A DNA stretch of 64,000 nt from Vibrio hyugaensis (GCF_002906655.1 NZ_CP025795.1:1302001-1366000); one strand, 5' to 3'. Counted from the first letter of the stretch, positions 35,776 through 45,229 are shown. Numbers and translations are program-made. The notes: generated from the letters alone by a model not told the origin.

Positions 35776-37065
35776 TTAAGAGTTTGGTTTGCTCTGAATT
35801 GTTTTCACGTTACTGGCACTTTGTTCTGTCGCGACGAGGTCATCGAACTCAGCAATACCTGCCAAGAATGACGCTTTGTCTTTTGTAGGAATCGAGGTAA
35901 CCAAAGGCAAATCGACCTTCATAGCATCAACAGCACGATCACGTACTAGCACTTCGAAATGGAGATGCGGACCAGTTAAGCGCCCTGTCGCACCAGACAA
36001 AGCAATCTTCTGACCACGTTTGACATGATCTCCTTTCTTCACCAAAAATCGACTTAAATGTAAGTAACGGGTCTTGTATACGCTGTTGTGCTCAATCACC
36101 AAGTACTTACCTGCATATGGGTGATTTCGAATCGCAATCACTTTACCATCGCCAGTAGAATAGACTGGGGAACCAACTGGCGTCGCAAAATCTGTACCAT
36201 TATGTGGTGAGATTCGCCCTGTTACTGGGTGTTTACGATATGGGTTAAAAGGCGACGTAATTCTTCTAAATTGTTTATCGATAGGATAACGATCAAACGC
36301 TTGCTCTAAGCTATTTCCCTCTCTGTCATAGAAGCGACCATCTTTAGCCAAGAAGGCTTCCACATTCTTGCCACGCATCCTAATTGCAATACCCTGCACT
36401 TCAGTGTTGCCCGTCAAATGATCATCGACGTACTGGCGGCGCACTAAGACATGGAAGCTATCACCTGCTCGTAATTCACGTGCAAAGTTCACTTTGTCTT
36501 TCAGTACGCGAGTAATATTGGCGATTTGAGTGGTGGTCAAACCCTGACGGTGAGCAGATGCGGAGAAGCTGCCATTGATCGTCCCTGAGTAAAGTGTATC
36601 TCTCCACTCCCCCGGGTCTTCAACAAAATCATAACTGAACGTGCCTTCGTCGTTATGAGTATAAATCGCTCGCTCGACAAGGCTCTCATGAAAGATCACT
36701 TGCTTAAGAACCATAGAATCTCGATCAACGATAAACTCCAAGTGGTCTCCGGGTTTGATCGTGTCGAGCTTAAGTGACGTCAAATCAGCTTCAAGGAGCT
36801 TTTGCGTGGTTTCGTAAGGTACGCCCCACGATGAAAAGATCGTACTAAGCGTATCGCCTACTTTTACGAAGTAGTGAATGCGAGCGATATTATCGTGTTC
36901 TTTTGTGACTGGTTTACTTTGCGATTCGGCCTGCTCTTTTTGAGAGTATGGCGTCACTTTGATGGAGATTATTTCAGGTTCGGTTTCTGCTTTATAGGTG
37001 AGATAAGCTGCAAAAGAAAATGCAGTGGCAGCAATAGCAATTAAGGAATAGCGGACTAACTTCAT
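35776..37065 (-). CDS. M23 family murein endopeptidase with LysM/OapA-like region (ShyA-like)
   Basis: A 429-residue envelope protein. It has an N-terminal signal/membrane anchor (about residues 5-24), a LysM-like/OapA module (VKVGDTLSTIFSSWGVPYET), a middle all-beta linker region and a C-terminal LytM/M23 domain. The zinc ligands are H and D in PHNGTDFATP (about 287) and the HxH of HLHFEV (about 366), with VYSTGDGKVIAI between. It cleaves D,D cross-links in peptidoglycan to allow cell elongation. V. cholerae ShyA has the same length and domain order, so ShyA orthology is likely but not proven. It is monocistronic. Confidence 0.9.
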   Translation of the reverse strand: MKLVRYSLIAIAATAFSFAAYLTYKAETEPEIISIKVTPYSQKEQAESQSKPVTKEHDNIARIHYFVKVGDTLSTIFSSWGVPYETTQKLLEADLTSLKLDTIKPGDHLEFIVDRDSMVLKQVIFHESLVERAIYTHNDEGTFSYDFVEDPGEWRDTLYSGTINGSFSASAHRQGLTTTQIANITRVLKDKVNFARELRAGDSFHVLVRRQYVDDHLTGNTEVQGIAIRMRGKNVEAFLAKDGRFYDREGNSLEQAFDRYPIDKQFRRITSPFNPYRKHPVTGRISPHNGTDFATPVGSPVYSTGDGKVIAIRNHPYAGKYLVIEHNSVYKTRYLHLSRFLVKKGDHVKRGQKIALSGATGRLTGPHLHFEVLVRDRAVDAMKVDLPLVTSIPTKDKASFLAGIAEFDDLVATEQSASNVKTIQSKPNS

Positions 37066-37286
37066 AATACACAGGTAAATCGGGGAATAGTAATTGTTAT
37101 GTTATAACATCCACCAAATGCAATTTAAACCATGCGTAATTGAGAACTTTGTTTTTAAGCTTTTTTGTTGTCTTTAAGTGCCTCTTTACCAAGAGAAACC
37201 TTTTGGACAAAAGCGCGAATAAACATGGCCTTTATATGATGGCCAAACCGACATTTAGTTCACTTCAACGTTAAAAACTTCTGTCT

Positions 37287-37826
37287 TTACCCCTCTTGGA
37301 TAAACGACAAAATAAATTTCACTCGTTGTTCCACGCTTTGTTTTGGTACTTCTATCAATTCATAACCAAATTGGTGGTACGCTTTGACCATTTCTTCGTA
37401 AGTTCTCATCGCTTCCGTAAAGTCCTGCTTACGCTCTTTGTCGTTGGCAAAGATAGCCTCCCACGGAGGGAAGATGAAGATTTGTTTGGCGTAATGTAAT
37501 TGATGACAAGCACTCAACAGAACATCGGATACTGGCAGGCTCTCCAACTTGCTATAGCCATAAGAATCGATAATACAACGGTCGAAAAATACGAACGTAT
37601 GATGGCTCCCATAAGTATCGTGATTGTTCTTTTCTTCTCGTACCATTTCATCCCGAAATGCGACTTTGTCTCGCCACGGCAGCGCATCACCATCAATAGC
37701 GACTTGTTGTTGGATCACTTTACGCCCCGCCTCTGGCGCGCAATGATAACCAAGTTCAATAAGGTGCTCGATCACTGAGGTTTTACCCGCACCGGGGCCA
37801 CCTGTAAATACAATTAGATTATTCAT
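37287..37826 (-). CDS. AAA_28-type P-loop NTPase/kinase-like protein
   Basis: A ~179-residue protein with the P-loop FTGGPGAGKTSVIEHLIELG right at the N terminus, followed by CAPEAGRKVIQQQ, the signature of the AAA_28/NadR-like ATPase family. The motif HTFVFFDRCIIDSYGYSKLE looks like Walker B plus a LID region. Its substrate is unknown. ATG at 37826 is chosen because GAGG precedes it closely; the longer frame from 37895 adds 23 unlike residues. Confidence 0.8.
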   Translation of the reverse strand: MNNLIVFTGGPGAGKTSVIEHLIELGYHCAPEAGRKVIQQQVAIDGDALPWRDKVAFRDEMVREEKNNHDTYGSHHTFVFFDRCIIDSYGYSKLESLPVSDVLLSACHQLHYAKQIFIFPPWEAIFANDKERKQDFTEAMRTYEEMVKAYHQFGYELIEVPKQSVEQRVKFILSFIQEG

Positions 37827-38647
37827 ATAGACCTCAATTGTTGAAAGATTATGTTCGCTCTCCGACCTTGTATGCCCGTCGTTGGTTGTTCTCAAATTGG
37901 TGTTGTCGCCGTTGTTGGATCTTTGGAAAAAGCTAGTTATTCAACACGGCATTCTGGTGCTGATAGGAGCTAGTTCGTAAACAATAGAAATTAGAAGCGT
38001 ACACGTCCACTTGCATTTAAAAACTTAGCTTTTGGGTAAGCCGAAACTTGAAGTGAGTGTCGAATGAATAGTGGAGCTATCGTCTGGTTGTATCGTCACA
38101 GCGACGACCGTTAAGGAAGAGATAAGAAAGAAGACGTCGGAATACTGGGTACCGAGTAAAATTAACCTCCAAGGAAACAAATTTCAACCCAATTTCGCTA
38201 ATTTACTGAATATACCCAATCGCTAAAATATGCACCCAAACATATATATTGGTTACTGGTAAATGGAGAATGAAACGCTCTTGAGAAAGAATGAAACACC
38301 AGTGTTCTAATCGAGCCTGGAAGTCGAAATAGAATATCCTTACGAAAAACCTTGTTTATGTAATTTTATTTCACATATTACGAAATAACACTAAGGATAA
38401 TTCGAAGTTATTTTCACTAGAGACTTCTTAGTTACATTTGCTTTCTTTTGCTCACTTTTCGCTACCATGAGCGGCATTTTGAGACAATTTCCTGCACTCC
38501 TTTTCTCACATGAGTTGATATAAATCATTGTTAGAAGAAAACAGAATGATCTGTATTTCTCGATACATGAATCCAAACTGTCGTTTTTTCGTAAATAAAT
38601 TACAGATAGACACGATTTGTAGCACGACACGTTTTTGAGGAACCAAG
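37827..38647. other. Long intergenic region upstream of the bd-type oxidase
   Basis: No supported gene. A small minus-strand open frame at 38391-38630 overlaps the oxidase promoter area and is considered spurious. An FNR-like site at 38515-38528 is listed separately. The 37900-38500 part has no recognisable feature. Confidence 0.5.
38515..38528 (+). promoter_or_regulatory. FNR-like binding site upstream of cydAB
   Basis: TTGATATAAATCAT matches the FNR/ANR box TTGAT-N4-ATCAA at nine of ten fixed positions. A -10-like TGTATT at 38552-38557 would start transcription near 38564, about 42 bp from the box centre, the class II activator distance. This fits oxygen-responsive control of the oxidase but is inferred. 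Confidence 0.6.
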
Positions 38648-40015
38648 ATGTTAGACACCCTCATGTTGTCGCGAATTCAGTTCGCGGCCAATATCAGCTT
38701 TCATATTCTCTTCCCTACCATCACCATCGCGTTAGCGTGGATGTTGGTGTTTTTCAAATGGCGATATATCCGTACCCAAGCCCCCGTCTGGCTAGATGTT
38801 TATTACTTCTGGGTTAAGGTCTTTGCATTAACTTTCGCTCTAGGCGTGGTGTCTGGCATCACCATGAGTTTCCAATTTGGTACTAACTGGCCGGGCTTTA
38901 TGGAACGCGTCGGCAACGTCGCAGGCCCTCTTTTAGGTTATGAGGTCATGACCGCCTTCTTTATGGAAGCCACCTTCCTTGGCGTGATGCTGTTTGGGCG
39001 AGGACGCGTGCCAGAATGGGTTCACACTCTTGCCACCGTTCTCGTCGCCGTTGGTACGAGCATGTCCGCATTTTGGATTTTGGTCCTAAATAGTTGGATG
39101 CATACCCCAAGTGGTTACGAAGTCATCGATGGCATTGTGCATGTGACAAGCTGGAAGGAAGTTATTTTCAACCCTTCTCTTCCTTACCGATTCGCCCATA
39201 CCTTGCTTGCTTCGGCGTTAACCGCAAGCTTTTTGATTGCTGGCATTTCTGCCTATCAAGTGATTAAGAAACCTGACCACCGCTCAGCAAAGCTCGGACT
39301 GAAAGTTGCGCTCTTTTCTGCGGCCGCTTTTATTCCAGTACAAATTTTTGTTGGTGACCTGCATGGATTGAATACCCTAGAACATCAACCAGCTAAAATC
39401 GCAGCGATGGAAGGTGTTTGGGAAACCGAGCAAGGTGCACCACTTCTTCTTTTTGCTATGCCAAATGAAGAAACCCGAAGTAACGATTTAGAAATTGGTG
39501 TCCCTAAGCTCGCGAGCTTGATTCTTACGCATGATTTAGAGGGCGAAATCAAAGGACTGAACGAGTTTGCTCCTGATCATCCACCAGTAAAACCGATTTT
39601 CTTCGGTTTTAGAGTCATGGTTGGGGTTGGTGTGCTCATGCTGCTCGTCAGTTGGTATGGCGCAGCCAAAGTGGCTCGCAAAAAAGCCCTGTCTAAACCG
39701 TATCTATACACCGTGTTAGCCATGACTTTCTCTGGTTGGATTGCGACATTAGCAGGCTGGTACGTAACAGAAATTGGTCGACAACCGTGGCTAGTCAGCG
39801 GCGTGTTACGCACCTCAGAAGCAGTCACAACCGTGGCAAGCAGCAGTGTTCTGACTTCCCTTGTGATGTATTTGACAATCTATGCCGTATTGTTAGTGGC
39901 GTACATACACACACTGTTTTATCTCGCGCGCAAAGACGTAGCGGCACACCAAGTACTATCGACACAGCAAGAAGCGTTGACACAACAAGAAACGTTTACT
40001 CAAAAAGAGGCCTAA
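38648..40015 (+). CDS. cydA: Cytochrome bd-type ubiquinol oxidase subunit I, CioA-like
   Basis: A 455-residue inner-membrane subunit, shorter than E. coli CydA (522), which points to the short-Q-loop, cyanide-insensitive (CioA) type. Diagnostic segments are SRIQFAANISFHILFPTITI, GVVSGITMSFQFGTNWPGFM, EATFLGVMLFG, and GWYVTEIGRQPW near residue 375. It carries haems b and d and reduces O2 with ubiquinol. The start ATG at 38648 follows GAGG at a good spacing. Subunit II starts 4 nt after its stop. No cydX or cydDC is adjacent. Confidence 0.93.
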   Translation: MLDTLMLSRIQFAANISFHILFPTITIALAWMLVFFKWRYIRTQAPVWLDVYYFWVKVFALTFALGVVSGITMSFQFGTNWPGFMERVGNVAGPLLGYEVMTAFFMEATFLGVMLFGRGRVPEWVHTLATVLVAVGTSMSAFWILVLNSWMHTPSGYEVIDGIVHVTSWKEVIFNPSLPYRFAHTLLASALTASFLIAGISAYQVIKKPDHRSAKLGLKVALFSAAAFIPVQIFVGDLHGLNTLEHQPAKIAAMEGVWETEQGAPLLLFAMPNEETRSNDLEIGVPKLASLILTHDLEGEIKGLNEFAPDHPPVKPIFFGFRVMVGVGVLMLLVSWYGAAKVARKKALSKPYLYTVLAMTFSGWIATLAGWYVTEIGRQPWLVSGVLRTSEAVTTVASSSVLTSLVMYLTIYAVLLVAYIHTLFYLARKDVAAHQVLSTQQEALTQQETFTQKEA

Positions 40016-40018
40016 TCC

Positions 40019-41011
40019 ATGCTCGATTATCTACCGGAAATTTATCTTCTCCTGCTTGGTTTCTCGGTCTTTATGTACGCCGTTTTAGACGGTTATGACC
40101 TTGGCGTGGGGATTCTTCTGCCCAGTGATAATGAAGCCCAGCGGGACAGAATGATCGCTTCAATCGGACCATTTTGGGACGCAAATGAAACTTGGCTGGT
40201 CTTGGCTGTCGGTATTTTGCTGATTGCCTTTCCTACCGCGCACAGTTTAATTCTGACCGAGCTTTATATGCCAACGGCCATCATGCTGATCGCCTTGATA
40301 ATGCGTGGCGTGGCGTTCGATTTTCGTGCCAAAGCAAACGCTGACCATAAACCTCGATGGGATTGGTGTTTTAGAATCGGTTCTTTAATCACAGCCTTAA
40401 CCCAAGGCTACATGGTTGGTCGTTACATCATGGGCTTTGAACACAATACCGAAGCGTATGGCTTTGCTTGGTTGAGCGCACTTTGTGTCGCAGCAGCGTA
40501 CGTTTACATTGGTGGCGCATGGCTGGTATTAAAGACAGAAGGAGACTTACAAGTTCGCTCTGCTCGTTGGTCTCGTCGAGCTGGTTGGTTGGCTGCCTTG
40601 GGAATCTTAGTGGTCAGTGTGGTGAACCCGATTGTAAACGAGCAAGTGGCATTACGATGGTTCAGTTTCCCTGAAGTATTATTGCTAGCCCCAGTTCCGT
40701 TGATTGTGTTGGCGACCATCTTTCTAGTTGATCGCTATTTACGTCAGGTTCCAATGGTGAATGATCTGGGCGTGCGCTGGCCTTTCTTTGGTGTCACCGT
40801 CATTTTCGCATTGAGCTTTTTAGGTCTAGCGTACAGCTTTTTTCCAGAAGTGGTCCCAGGGTTGATGACCGCGCAAGAAGCTGCGACCTCTCCTGCGACA
40901 TTAATGATTGTCGGTTATGGCGTCATGATCGTCATGCCAATGATACTGCTTTACACCTTTATGGTGTACCGAATCTTTAAAGGCAAAGCGACTGAGCTAA
41001 GTTACAAGTGA
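40019..41011 (+). CDS. cydB: Cytochrome bd-type oxidase subunit II, CioB/CydB-like
   Basis: A 330-residue membrane subunit with about eight helices. FMYAVLDGYDLGVGILLP and IGPFWDANETWLVLAVGILL are the CydB signatures, and MRGVAFDFRAKA contains conserved charged residues. It stabilises the haem subunit. It begins 4 nt after cydA, so both are one operon. Downstream, a GC-rich hairpin CGCCGCT/AGCGGCG at 41047-41065 may act as a weak terminator. Confidence 0.93.
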   Translation: MLDYLPEIYLLLLGFSVFMYAVLDGYDLGVGILLPSDNEAQRDRMIASIGPFWDANETWLVLAVGILLIAFPTAHSLILTELYMPTAIMLIALIMRGVAFDFRAKANADHKPRWDWCFRIGSLITALTQGYMVGRYIMGFEHNTEAYGFAWLSALCVAAAYVYIGGAWLVLKTEGDLQVRSARWSRRAGWLAALGILVVSVVNPIVNEQVALRWFSFPEVLLLAPVPLIVLATIFLVDRYLRQVPMVNDLGVRWPFFGVTVIFALSFLGLAYSFFPEVVPGLMTAQEAATSPATLMIVGYGVMIVMPMILLYTFMVYRIFKGKATELSYK

Positions 41012-41046
41012 TCGCCACAAATTCACGTTAAAATAGCAATAGAGAA

Positions 41047-41065
41047 CGCCGCTAAAGTAGCGGCG
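41047..41065 (+). terminator. Hairpin downstream of cydAB
   Basis: A 7-bp GC-rich stem CGCCGCT/AGCGGCG with a 5-nt loop, 36 bp after the cydB stop. Only a weak T stretch follows, so function as a terminator is tentative. Confidence 0.5.
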
Positions 41066-41170
41066 CACTTTGAAACAATGCAACCAACGCGCGGACAATC
41101 TCGTTTTATTTCAATTGTAGATTTGGTCACTGCTCGACTAGTGATAGGTAAAGAGCATAGTTGTTGCAAG

Positions 41171-42826
41171 TTAACTAATGCTTTTTTCCACACTAAAACA
41201 ATTGCGCCCCGCTTCATGAGAAACGGTGAACTTGTCGGTCATTTGTGAGATCAGCATCAGCCCTCTTCCTGAAGGGAGCCAACTGCTTTCATCGAAACGA
41301 TTGGGAGCTTCGATTTGCTTTGAGGTATAACTTTGAAAGGTATTTTCATCGATGGCATTACCTTCATCCGTAATACGAAGTTCCACCTTAGGATTATTAT
41401 CACTGCAGACTTCACAGACTAACTCGATGGTTCGTTCCTGCTCTTGGTAGGCGTGAATAAAGGCATTATTCATCAATTCGACCACACACAATTCTAAGGT
41501 CTGACTTATCTGAGTGGAAACAGACTGCTGATTAAGAAATTGGACGACCTCTTTGCTGGCCTCACGGGAGGTTTCTAACGAGGTATGATAAGTACACTTA
41601 AAAACGGCTTGGTTTAATTCACCAACAGTAAGCTCTAATGGCCCTAACCATTTCACTCTAAGTAGACTGACATCATCATCCAGTTCTGGCTTTTCTTGCC
41701 ATTGTTGTACTTGCTCTAATACCGCATTCGTTGTTTGTCTCGTGCTTTCAACCTGAGCATGACTGATTGCAGACACCAGCCGTTCCATCCCATAAAGTTC
41801 ATCGCCACGTTTTGCCTCAAGTACCCCATCAGAAAACAACCATAGCGTATCTTGAGGTTCTAACTGAATCGTACCGCCTTGGTATGTCATGGGGTCAAGT
41901 GCGCCAACAATGAAGTTGCCGTCCCCGACTTGTTCTATTGAATCGCGGTTAGATCGCTGCCAAACAAACTTAGGGTGCCCCGCCGTACAGTATTTCAGCT
42001 CCCCTGTTTGGGTGTTAAGTACCGCGTACTCAATGGTGAAATACAACTGGCTGTTATTGGCTTGCTGATAGCGTCGATTAAGCCTTTCAACCACGGCCGC
42101 TGGCTCACTTATTTGATATTCATTTTGGTGCCAGTCTAATGTCACAGACTCTGATTGGTGACGTTGTGACAAAGTTTGCTGTACCGAAAACGCCATCAAC
42201 GCAGAAGAGATACCATGGCCCGATACATCGAATACATAGAAAGCGATGTGTTGTTCATCAAGCTCGATAAACCCAAGCATGTCACCACCTATCTTGGAGC
42301 AGGGTAAGTAAGTAAAACTAAATTGTACTGTGTGAATTTGTTCTTCCACTGGTAATAACTGGGCCATCAAATCGCCCGCAGAATCGAGATCTTGTTGAAT
42401 GGTTTGATAGGCTAAATCGAGTTCGCGATTTCTTGTTGTGAGCGTATTGTGCAGCTCAAGAGTGCGGAAGCCTGCGCGTATTCTAGCTTGAAGCTCCTCT
42501 ACCGACGTTTTCTTATCAACAAAATCATCGGCTCCTGCGTCCATACCTTGAATGATGGAAGCTTGGTCATTTCTCGATGAGAGCAACACAAAAAAGATAT
42601 AACGAGAAAAGGCAGAAGATTTCAGTTCGCGACACAATTCAATACCGCTGATGCCAGGCATCATCAAGTCACTCAGCACGAACTGGATATCATCACGGTG
42701 AGTCAACACCTCAAGTGCAGACTCACCGTCTTCAACTGCAATCACATCATAGCCTTGTTTTTGTAGTGCGCTGGTCATGTAAAGCAACACCGTTTTACTG
42801 TCGTCGACCAACAAAATTGACTTCAT
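41171..42826 (-). CDS. Response regulator with PP2C phosphatase and HATPase domains
   Basis: A 551-residue cytoplasmic signalling protein. The receiver domain (1-120) has the phospho-acceptor D53 in VLSDLMMPG. A short linker helix leads to a SpoIIE/RsbU-type PP2C phosphatase with metal ligands in KIGGDMLGF, DVSGHGISSALM and LWLFSDGVLEAK. The C terminus (about 400-551) is an RsbW-like HATPase/kinase domain with CVVELMNNAFIHAY and LRITDEGNAID. One protein thus combines the phosphatase and the kinase of a partner switch, like P. aeruginosa HsbR. The expected STAS anti-sigma antagonist is not next door. A small coiled-coil membrane protein is directly upstream. Confidence 0.9.
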   Translation of the reverse strand: MKSILLVDDSKTVLLYMTSALQKQGYDVIAVEDGESALEVLTHRDDIQFVLSDLMMPGISGIELCRELKSSAFSRYIFFVLLSSRNDQASIIQGMDAGADDFVDKKTSVEELQARIRAGFRTLELHNTLTTRNRELDLAYQTIQQDLDSAGDLMAQLLPVEEQIHTVQFSFTYLPCSKIGGDMLGFIELDEQHIAFYVFDVSGHGISSALMAFSVQQTLSQRHQSESVTLDWHQNEYQISEPAAVVERLNRRYQQANNSQLYFTIEYAVLNTQTGELKYCTAGHPKFVWQRSNRDSIEQVGDGNFIVGALDPMTYQGGTIQLEPQDTLWLFSDGVLEAKRGDELYGMERLVSAISHAQVESTRQTTNAVLEQVQQWQEKPELDDDVSLLRVKWLGPLELTVGELNQAVFKCTYHTSLETSREASKEVVQFLNQQSVSTQISQTLELCVVELMNNAFIHAYQEQERTIELVCEVCSDNNPKVELRITDEGNAIDENTFQSYTSKQIEAPNRFDESSWLPSGRGLMLISQMTDKFTVSHEAGRNCFSVEKSIS

Positions 42827-42852
42827 AACGCTCCCTACTTGTGAAGCAACAC

Positions 42853-43113
42853 CTAACGAAGTATGGCGTTAGTGGATTGCTCGTCTTTAAATCGACTGTA
42901 ATCTTCTGATAAAAGTTGGTGTTGATAACGGGTGTAAGACAGTGCCTCGTTTGAAATGACGATCTGATTTTCTTTCTCTATCAACTGCCCACGCAATGAC
43001 TCGATTTGTTGGTGTTGCTGGCTGTGGCTCATGTACATCGCAATCAGTCCACAGACGGATGCCACGAGCAAAGCAAACAACATGGTGTTGATGGGTTTAT
43101 TCTGAACACTCAT
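42853..43113 (-). CDS. Small membrane-anchored coiled-coil protein
   Basis: An 86-residue protein with one N-terminal transmembrane helix (NTMLFALLVASVCGLIAMYM) and a periplasmic/extramembrane coiled-coil (QQHQQIESLRGQLIEKENQI). It lies 26 bp upstream of the receiver-PP2C-HATPase gene on the same strand and is probably co-transcribed, so it may be a membrane partner of that switch. Function unknown. Confidence 0.65.
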   Translation of the reverse strand: MSVQNKPINTMLFALLVASVCGLIAMYMSHSQQHQQIESLRGQLIEKENQIVISNEALSYTRYQHQLLSEDYSRFKDEQSTNAILR

Positions 43114-43355
43114 AACCTCTCCTTGTCGTTTGGTGTCCTTCGTTTCTTGGTGAAGTCCAATGATGAATAGAACGTCTACAGACTAAGAACTCGTCGTTCC
43201 AAAACGCCGTGAAAGCCAATTGAGGTTGTTGCACTAATAAAATTAATTATAGATTAATGAGGAGAAAAGAAGAGAAAACCTGCTGAAATTGAAGATCTTT
43301 GCCGATAAAGGAAAGAAAGCAGCAAACCCAATTCGAGATTGCTGCTTTGGAAATA

Positions 43356-43970
43356 TTAACTTTGGAACGCCTCGCGCACAGAAACTTGCTCAAACCAACG
43401 TGCGATATTAGGGTAAGTTTTGAAGACTTCGATGTTCAAGCCATTCACGGCAAACCCAACAAAAATGTAGCCGGTAATATCCACTATGGTGAAGTTATCA
43501 GAGGCTATATGTTCACTCTCTGACAGACGCTTTTCCAAAATAGGTAAGAATTCTAGAACGCGAGATTTTGACTCATCACCCCACGCCGCTACGCAATTTT
43601 CACGGTCTTGGTAAATTGCCGTGATGTTGCGGAACGCTTGAAATGCCGTGTACAAACCTTGGAATTCAACAACGCGATGCCACATTTCTACTTGTGCTCG
43701 TTCGAGTTGATTGGTGCCAAACAGCGACAAGTCATTTTCAAACGCTTCATCGAGGTAGCGACAAATTGCCACGCTCTCACAGATTGTGGTGCCATCTTCT
43801 AGTTCTAGCAGTGGCACTTTGCCGTTGACACTCTTTGTTTTAAACACATCAGTCAGGTTGTCACCTTCACGAACATTCAGCGCAACTCGCTCAACCTCGC
43901 CACCGATTTCCTTTAGAAAAATGCTAACTCGCTTACAACTTGGAGTCATTGCGGTTTCATAGAGCTTCAT
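43356..43970 (-). CDS. Glutathione S-transferase
   Basis: A 204-residue GST. Its thioredoxin-like half begins MKLYETAMTPSCKRVSIFLK, with Ser11/Cys12 near the glutathione thiol, and holds KVPLLELEDGTTICESVAIC; the helical half contains the conserved NFTIVDITGYIFVGFA. It probably detoxifies electrophiles. It is divergent from a TetR gene, with a TetR-type palindrome 22 bp upstream of its start, so that TetR probably represses it. Confidence 0.88.
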   Translation of the reverse strand: MKLYETAMTPSCKRVSIFLKEIGGEVERVALNVREGDNLTDVFKTKSVNGKVPLLELEDGTTICESVAICRYLDEAFENDLSLFGTNQLERAQVEMWHRVVEFQGLYTAFQAFRNITAIYQDRENCVAAWGDESKSRVLEFLPILEKRLSESEHIASDNFTIVDITGYIFVGFAVNGLNIEVFKTYPNIARWFEQVSVREAFQS

Positions 43971-43991
43971 TTCACATCCTTTTATCTTTTT

Positions 43992-44007
43992 CTAACCGAT
44001 TGGTTAG
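43992..44007. promoter_or_regulatory. Candidate TetR operator (CTAACC-N4-GGTTAG)
   Basis: A perfect 6-bp inverted repeat, CTAACC and GGTTAG with a GATT spacer, lies just upstream of the GST start and 230 bp from the divergent TetR gene. Operators of this form are typical of TetR-family repressors. Confidence 0.6.
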
Positions 44008-44237
44008 GATATACTGTAGCCAGTTTATAAACGATCAGTCAAGAACTTCACTATCAAAATTCTTCAAACAGTTGTGGGCCTATTTACCGCGAGAGGAATT
44101 TTGATGCCGTTTGTGGGTTCGCATGAAATTGGGGTTGAGTGTTTTCACCATTTTGGTTCAGTTCGAACACCGAAGGTTCTCTGTTCCATCCCTCCAAGCA
44201 ATAAAATCTTTAAGAAATGGGCCCAGGCAGGTAATTT

Positions 44238-44813
44238 ATGGCAAGAAAAGCTAACTTCGACCGAGACGAAAAGCTCCTTGTGGCGATGGATGTGTTTTGG
44301 CGCAAAGGATTTGCGAATACGTCTATCTCGGATTTAACCGATGAACTTAGCATCAACCGCTTCAGTCTTTACAACACCTACGGTGACAAGCAGCAGTTGT
44401 ACTACGCAGCACTCGATACCTATTTGAAAAAGGTCTCGCTACCCTCACTGAATAACTTAGAGAAAGATAACGCGTCATTGCCAGAGCTTGAATCATTCCT
44501 AAAATCTTTTGCTGAGTTACAGCGTAAACGCAACTGTGGTTGTTTCATTCAAAACGCACTGATTGAGCACGCAGGTGAAGATGATGATGTGTTGCGTAAA
44601 GGTCACTTCTTGTTTGATCACCTCATCGGTATCATTACTGACACTCTCACCAACGCACAGAAAGAAACCTTGGTTCCTAAAACGCTTAAGCCCGATGAAC
44701 TTGCACGATTTGTTCTTAATCACATGCAAGGCATGCGTGTGTTGGGTAAAGCAAAGCGTTATGCAGACTTGGATACAGCGCTTTCTTGCTTGCTGGTCTT
44801 GATTAGGAAGTAA
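44238..44813 (+). CDS. TetR-family transcriptional repressor
   Basis: A 191-residue regulator. The N-terminal HTH (about residues 7-55) reads KGFANTSISDLTDELSINRF SLY in the standard TetR form, including the 'LYNTYGDKQQLYYAAL' end. The ligand-binding helical domain follows. It is divergent from the GST at 43356-43970 and overlaps an operator-like palindrome region. A PPC-domain gene starts 1 nt after its stop, so the two are co-transcribed. Confidence 0.9.
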   Translation: MARKANFDRDEKLLVAMDVFWRKGFANTSISDLTDELSINRFSLYNTYGDKQQLYYAALDTYLKKVSLPSLNNLEKDNASLPELESFLKSFAELQRKRNCGCFIQNALIEHAGEDDDVLRKGHFLFDHLIGIITDTLTNAQKETLVPKTLKPDELARFVLNHMQGMRVLGKAKRYADLDTALSCLLVLIRK

Positions 44814-44814
44814 T

Positions 44815-45225
44815 ATGTCGATTGAAGTGATAGCAGTACGCCTTACCAAAGGCTTGGATTTGAAGCAGAGCCTAGCGAAATTGGTCAAGGAACACGGCAT
44901 CAAAGCAGGCTCGATTGCCTCTTGTGTCGGTTGTGTCTCTGACCTCAAGCTTCGTCTTGCGGGCGCAGAAAGCGCGTTAACGAGACAAGAGCCATTTGAG
45001 ATTGTGTCTTTGATGGGGACATTAACGCCAGAACATCAGCACGTACATATTTCGGTTTCTGATCATGAAGGACGTGTTTGGGGTGGGCATTTAATGGAAG
45101 GCACGGTTATTGATACCACAGCAGAGTTGATCATCCACTCCTACTCAGACCTTGAGTTTACAAGAGCCAAGGACGAAACCACTGGTTATACTGAGCTCGA
45201 AGTCTATTCCATAAACAACCAATAA
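44815..45225 (+). CDS. PPC/DUF296-domain protein
   Basis: A 136-residue protein covering one PPC (plant-and-prokaryote-conserved) domain: VIAVRLTKGLDLKQSLAKLV at the start, SIASCVGCVSDLKLRLAG, HVHISVSDHEGRVWGGHLME and the beta-rich end. The family is a trimeric fold of uncertain role, associated with DNA binding when attached to AT hooks; none is present here. Coupled to the TetR gene upstream, it may belong to the same stress response. Confidence 0.85.
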   Translation: MSIEVIAVRLTKGLDLKQSLAKLVKEHGIKAGSIASCVGCVSDLKLRLAGAESALTRQEPFEIVSLMGTLTPEHQHVHISVSDHEGRVWGGHLMEGTVIDTTAELIIHSYSDLEFTRAKDETTGYTELEVYSINNQ

Positions 45226-45229
45226 ACAA

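Noticed and set aside
38391..38630. 79-codon minus-strand frame upstream of cydA
   Set aside because: Overlaps the FNR-like promoter region; cysteine-rich random composition, no start signal.
44074..44337. 87-codon + strand frame before TetR
   Set aside because: Overlaps the real TetR start in another frame; no recognisable features.
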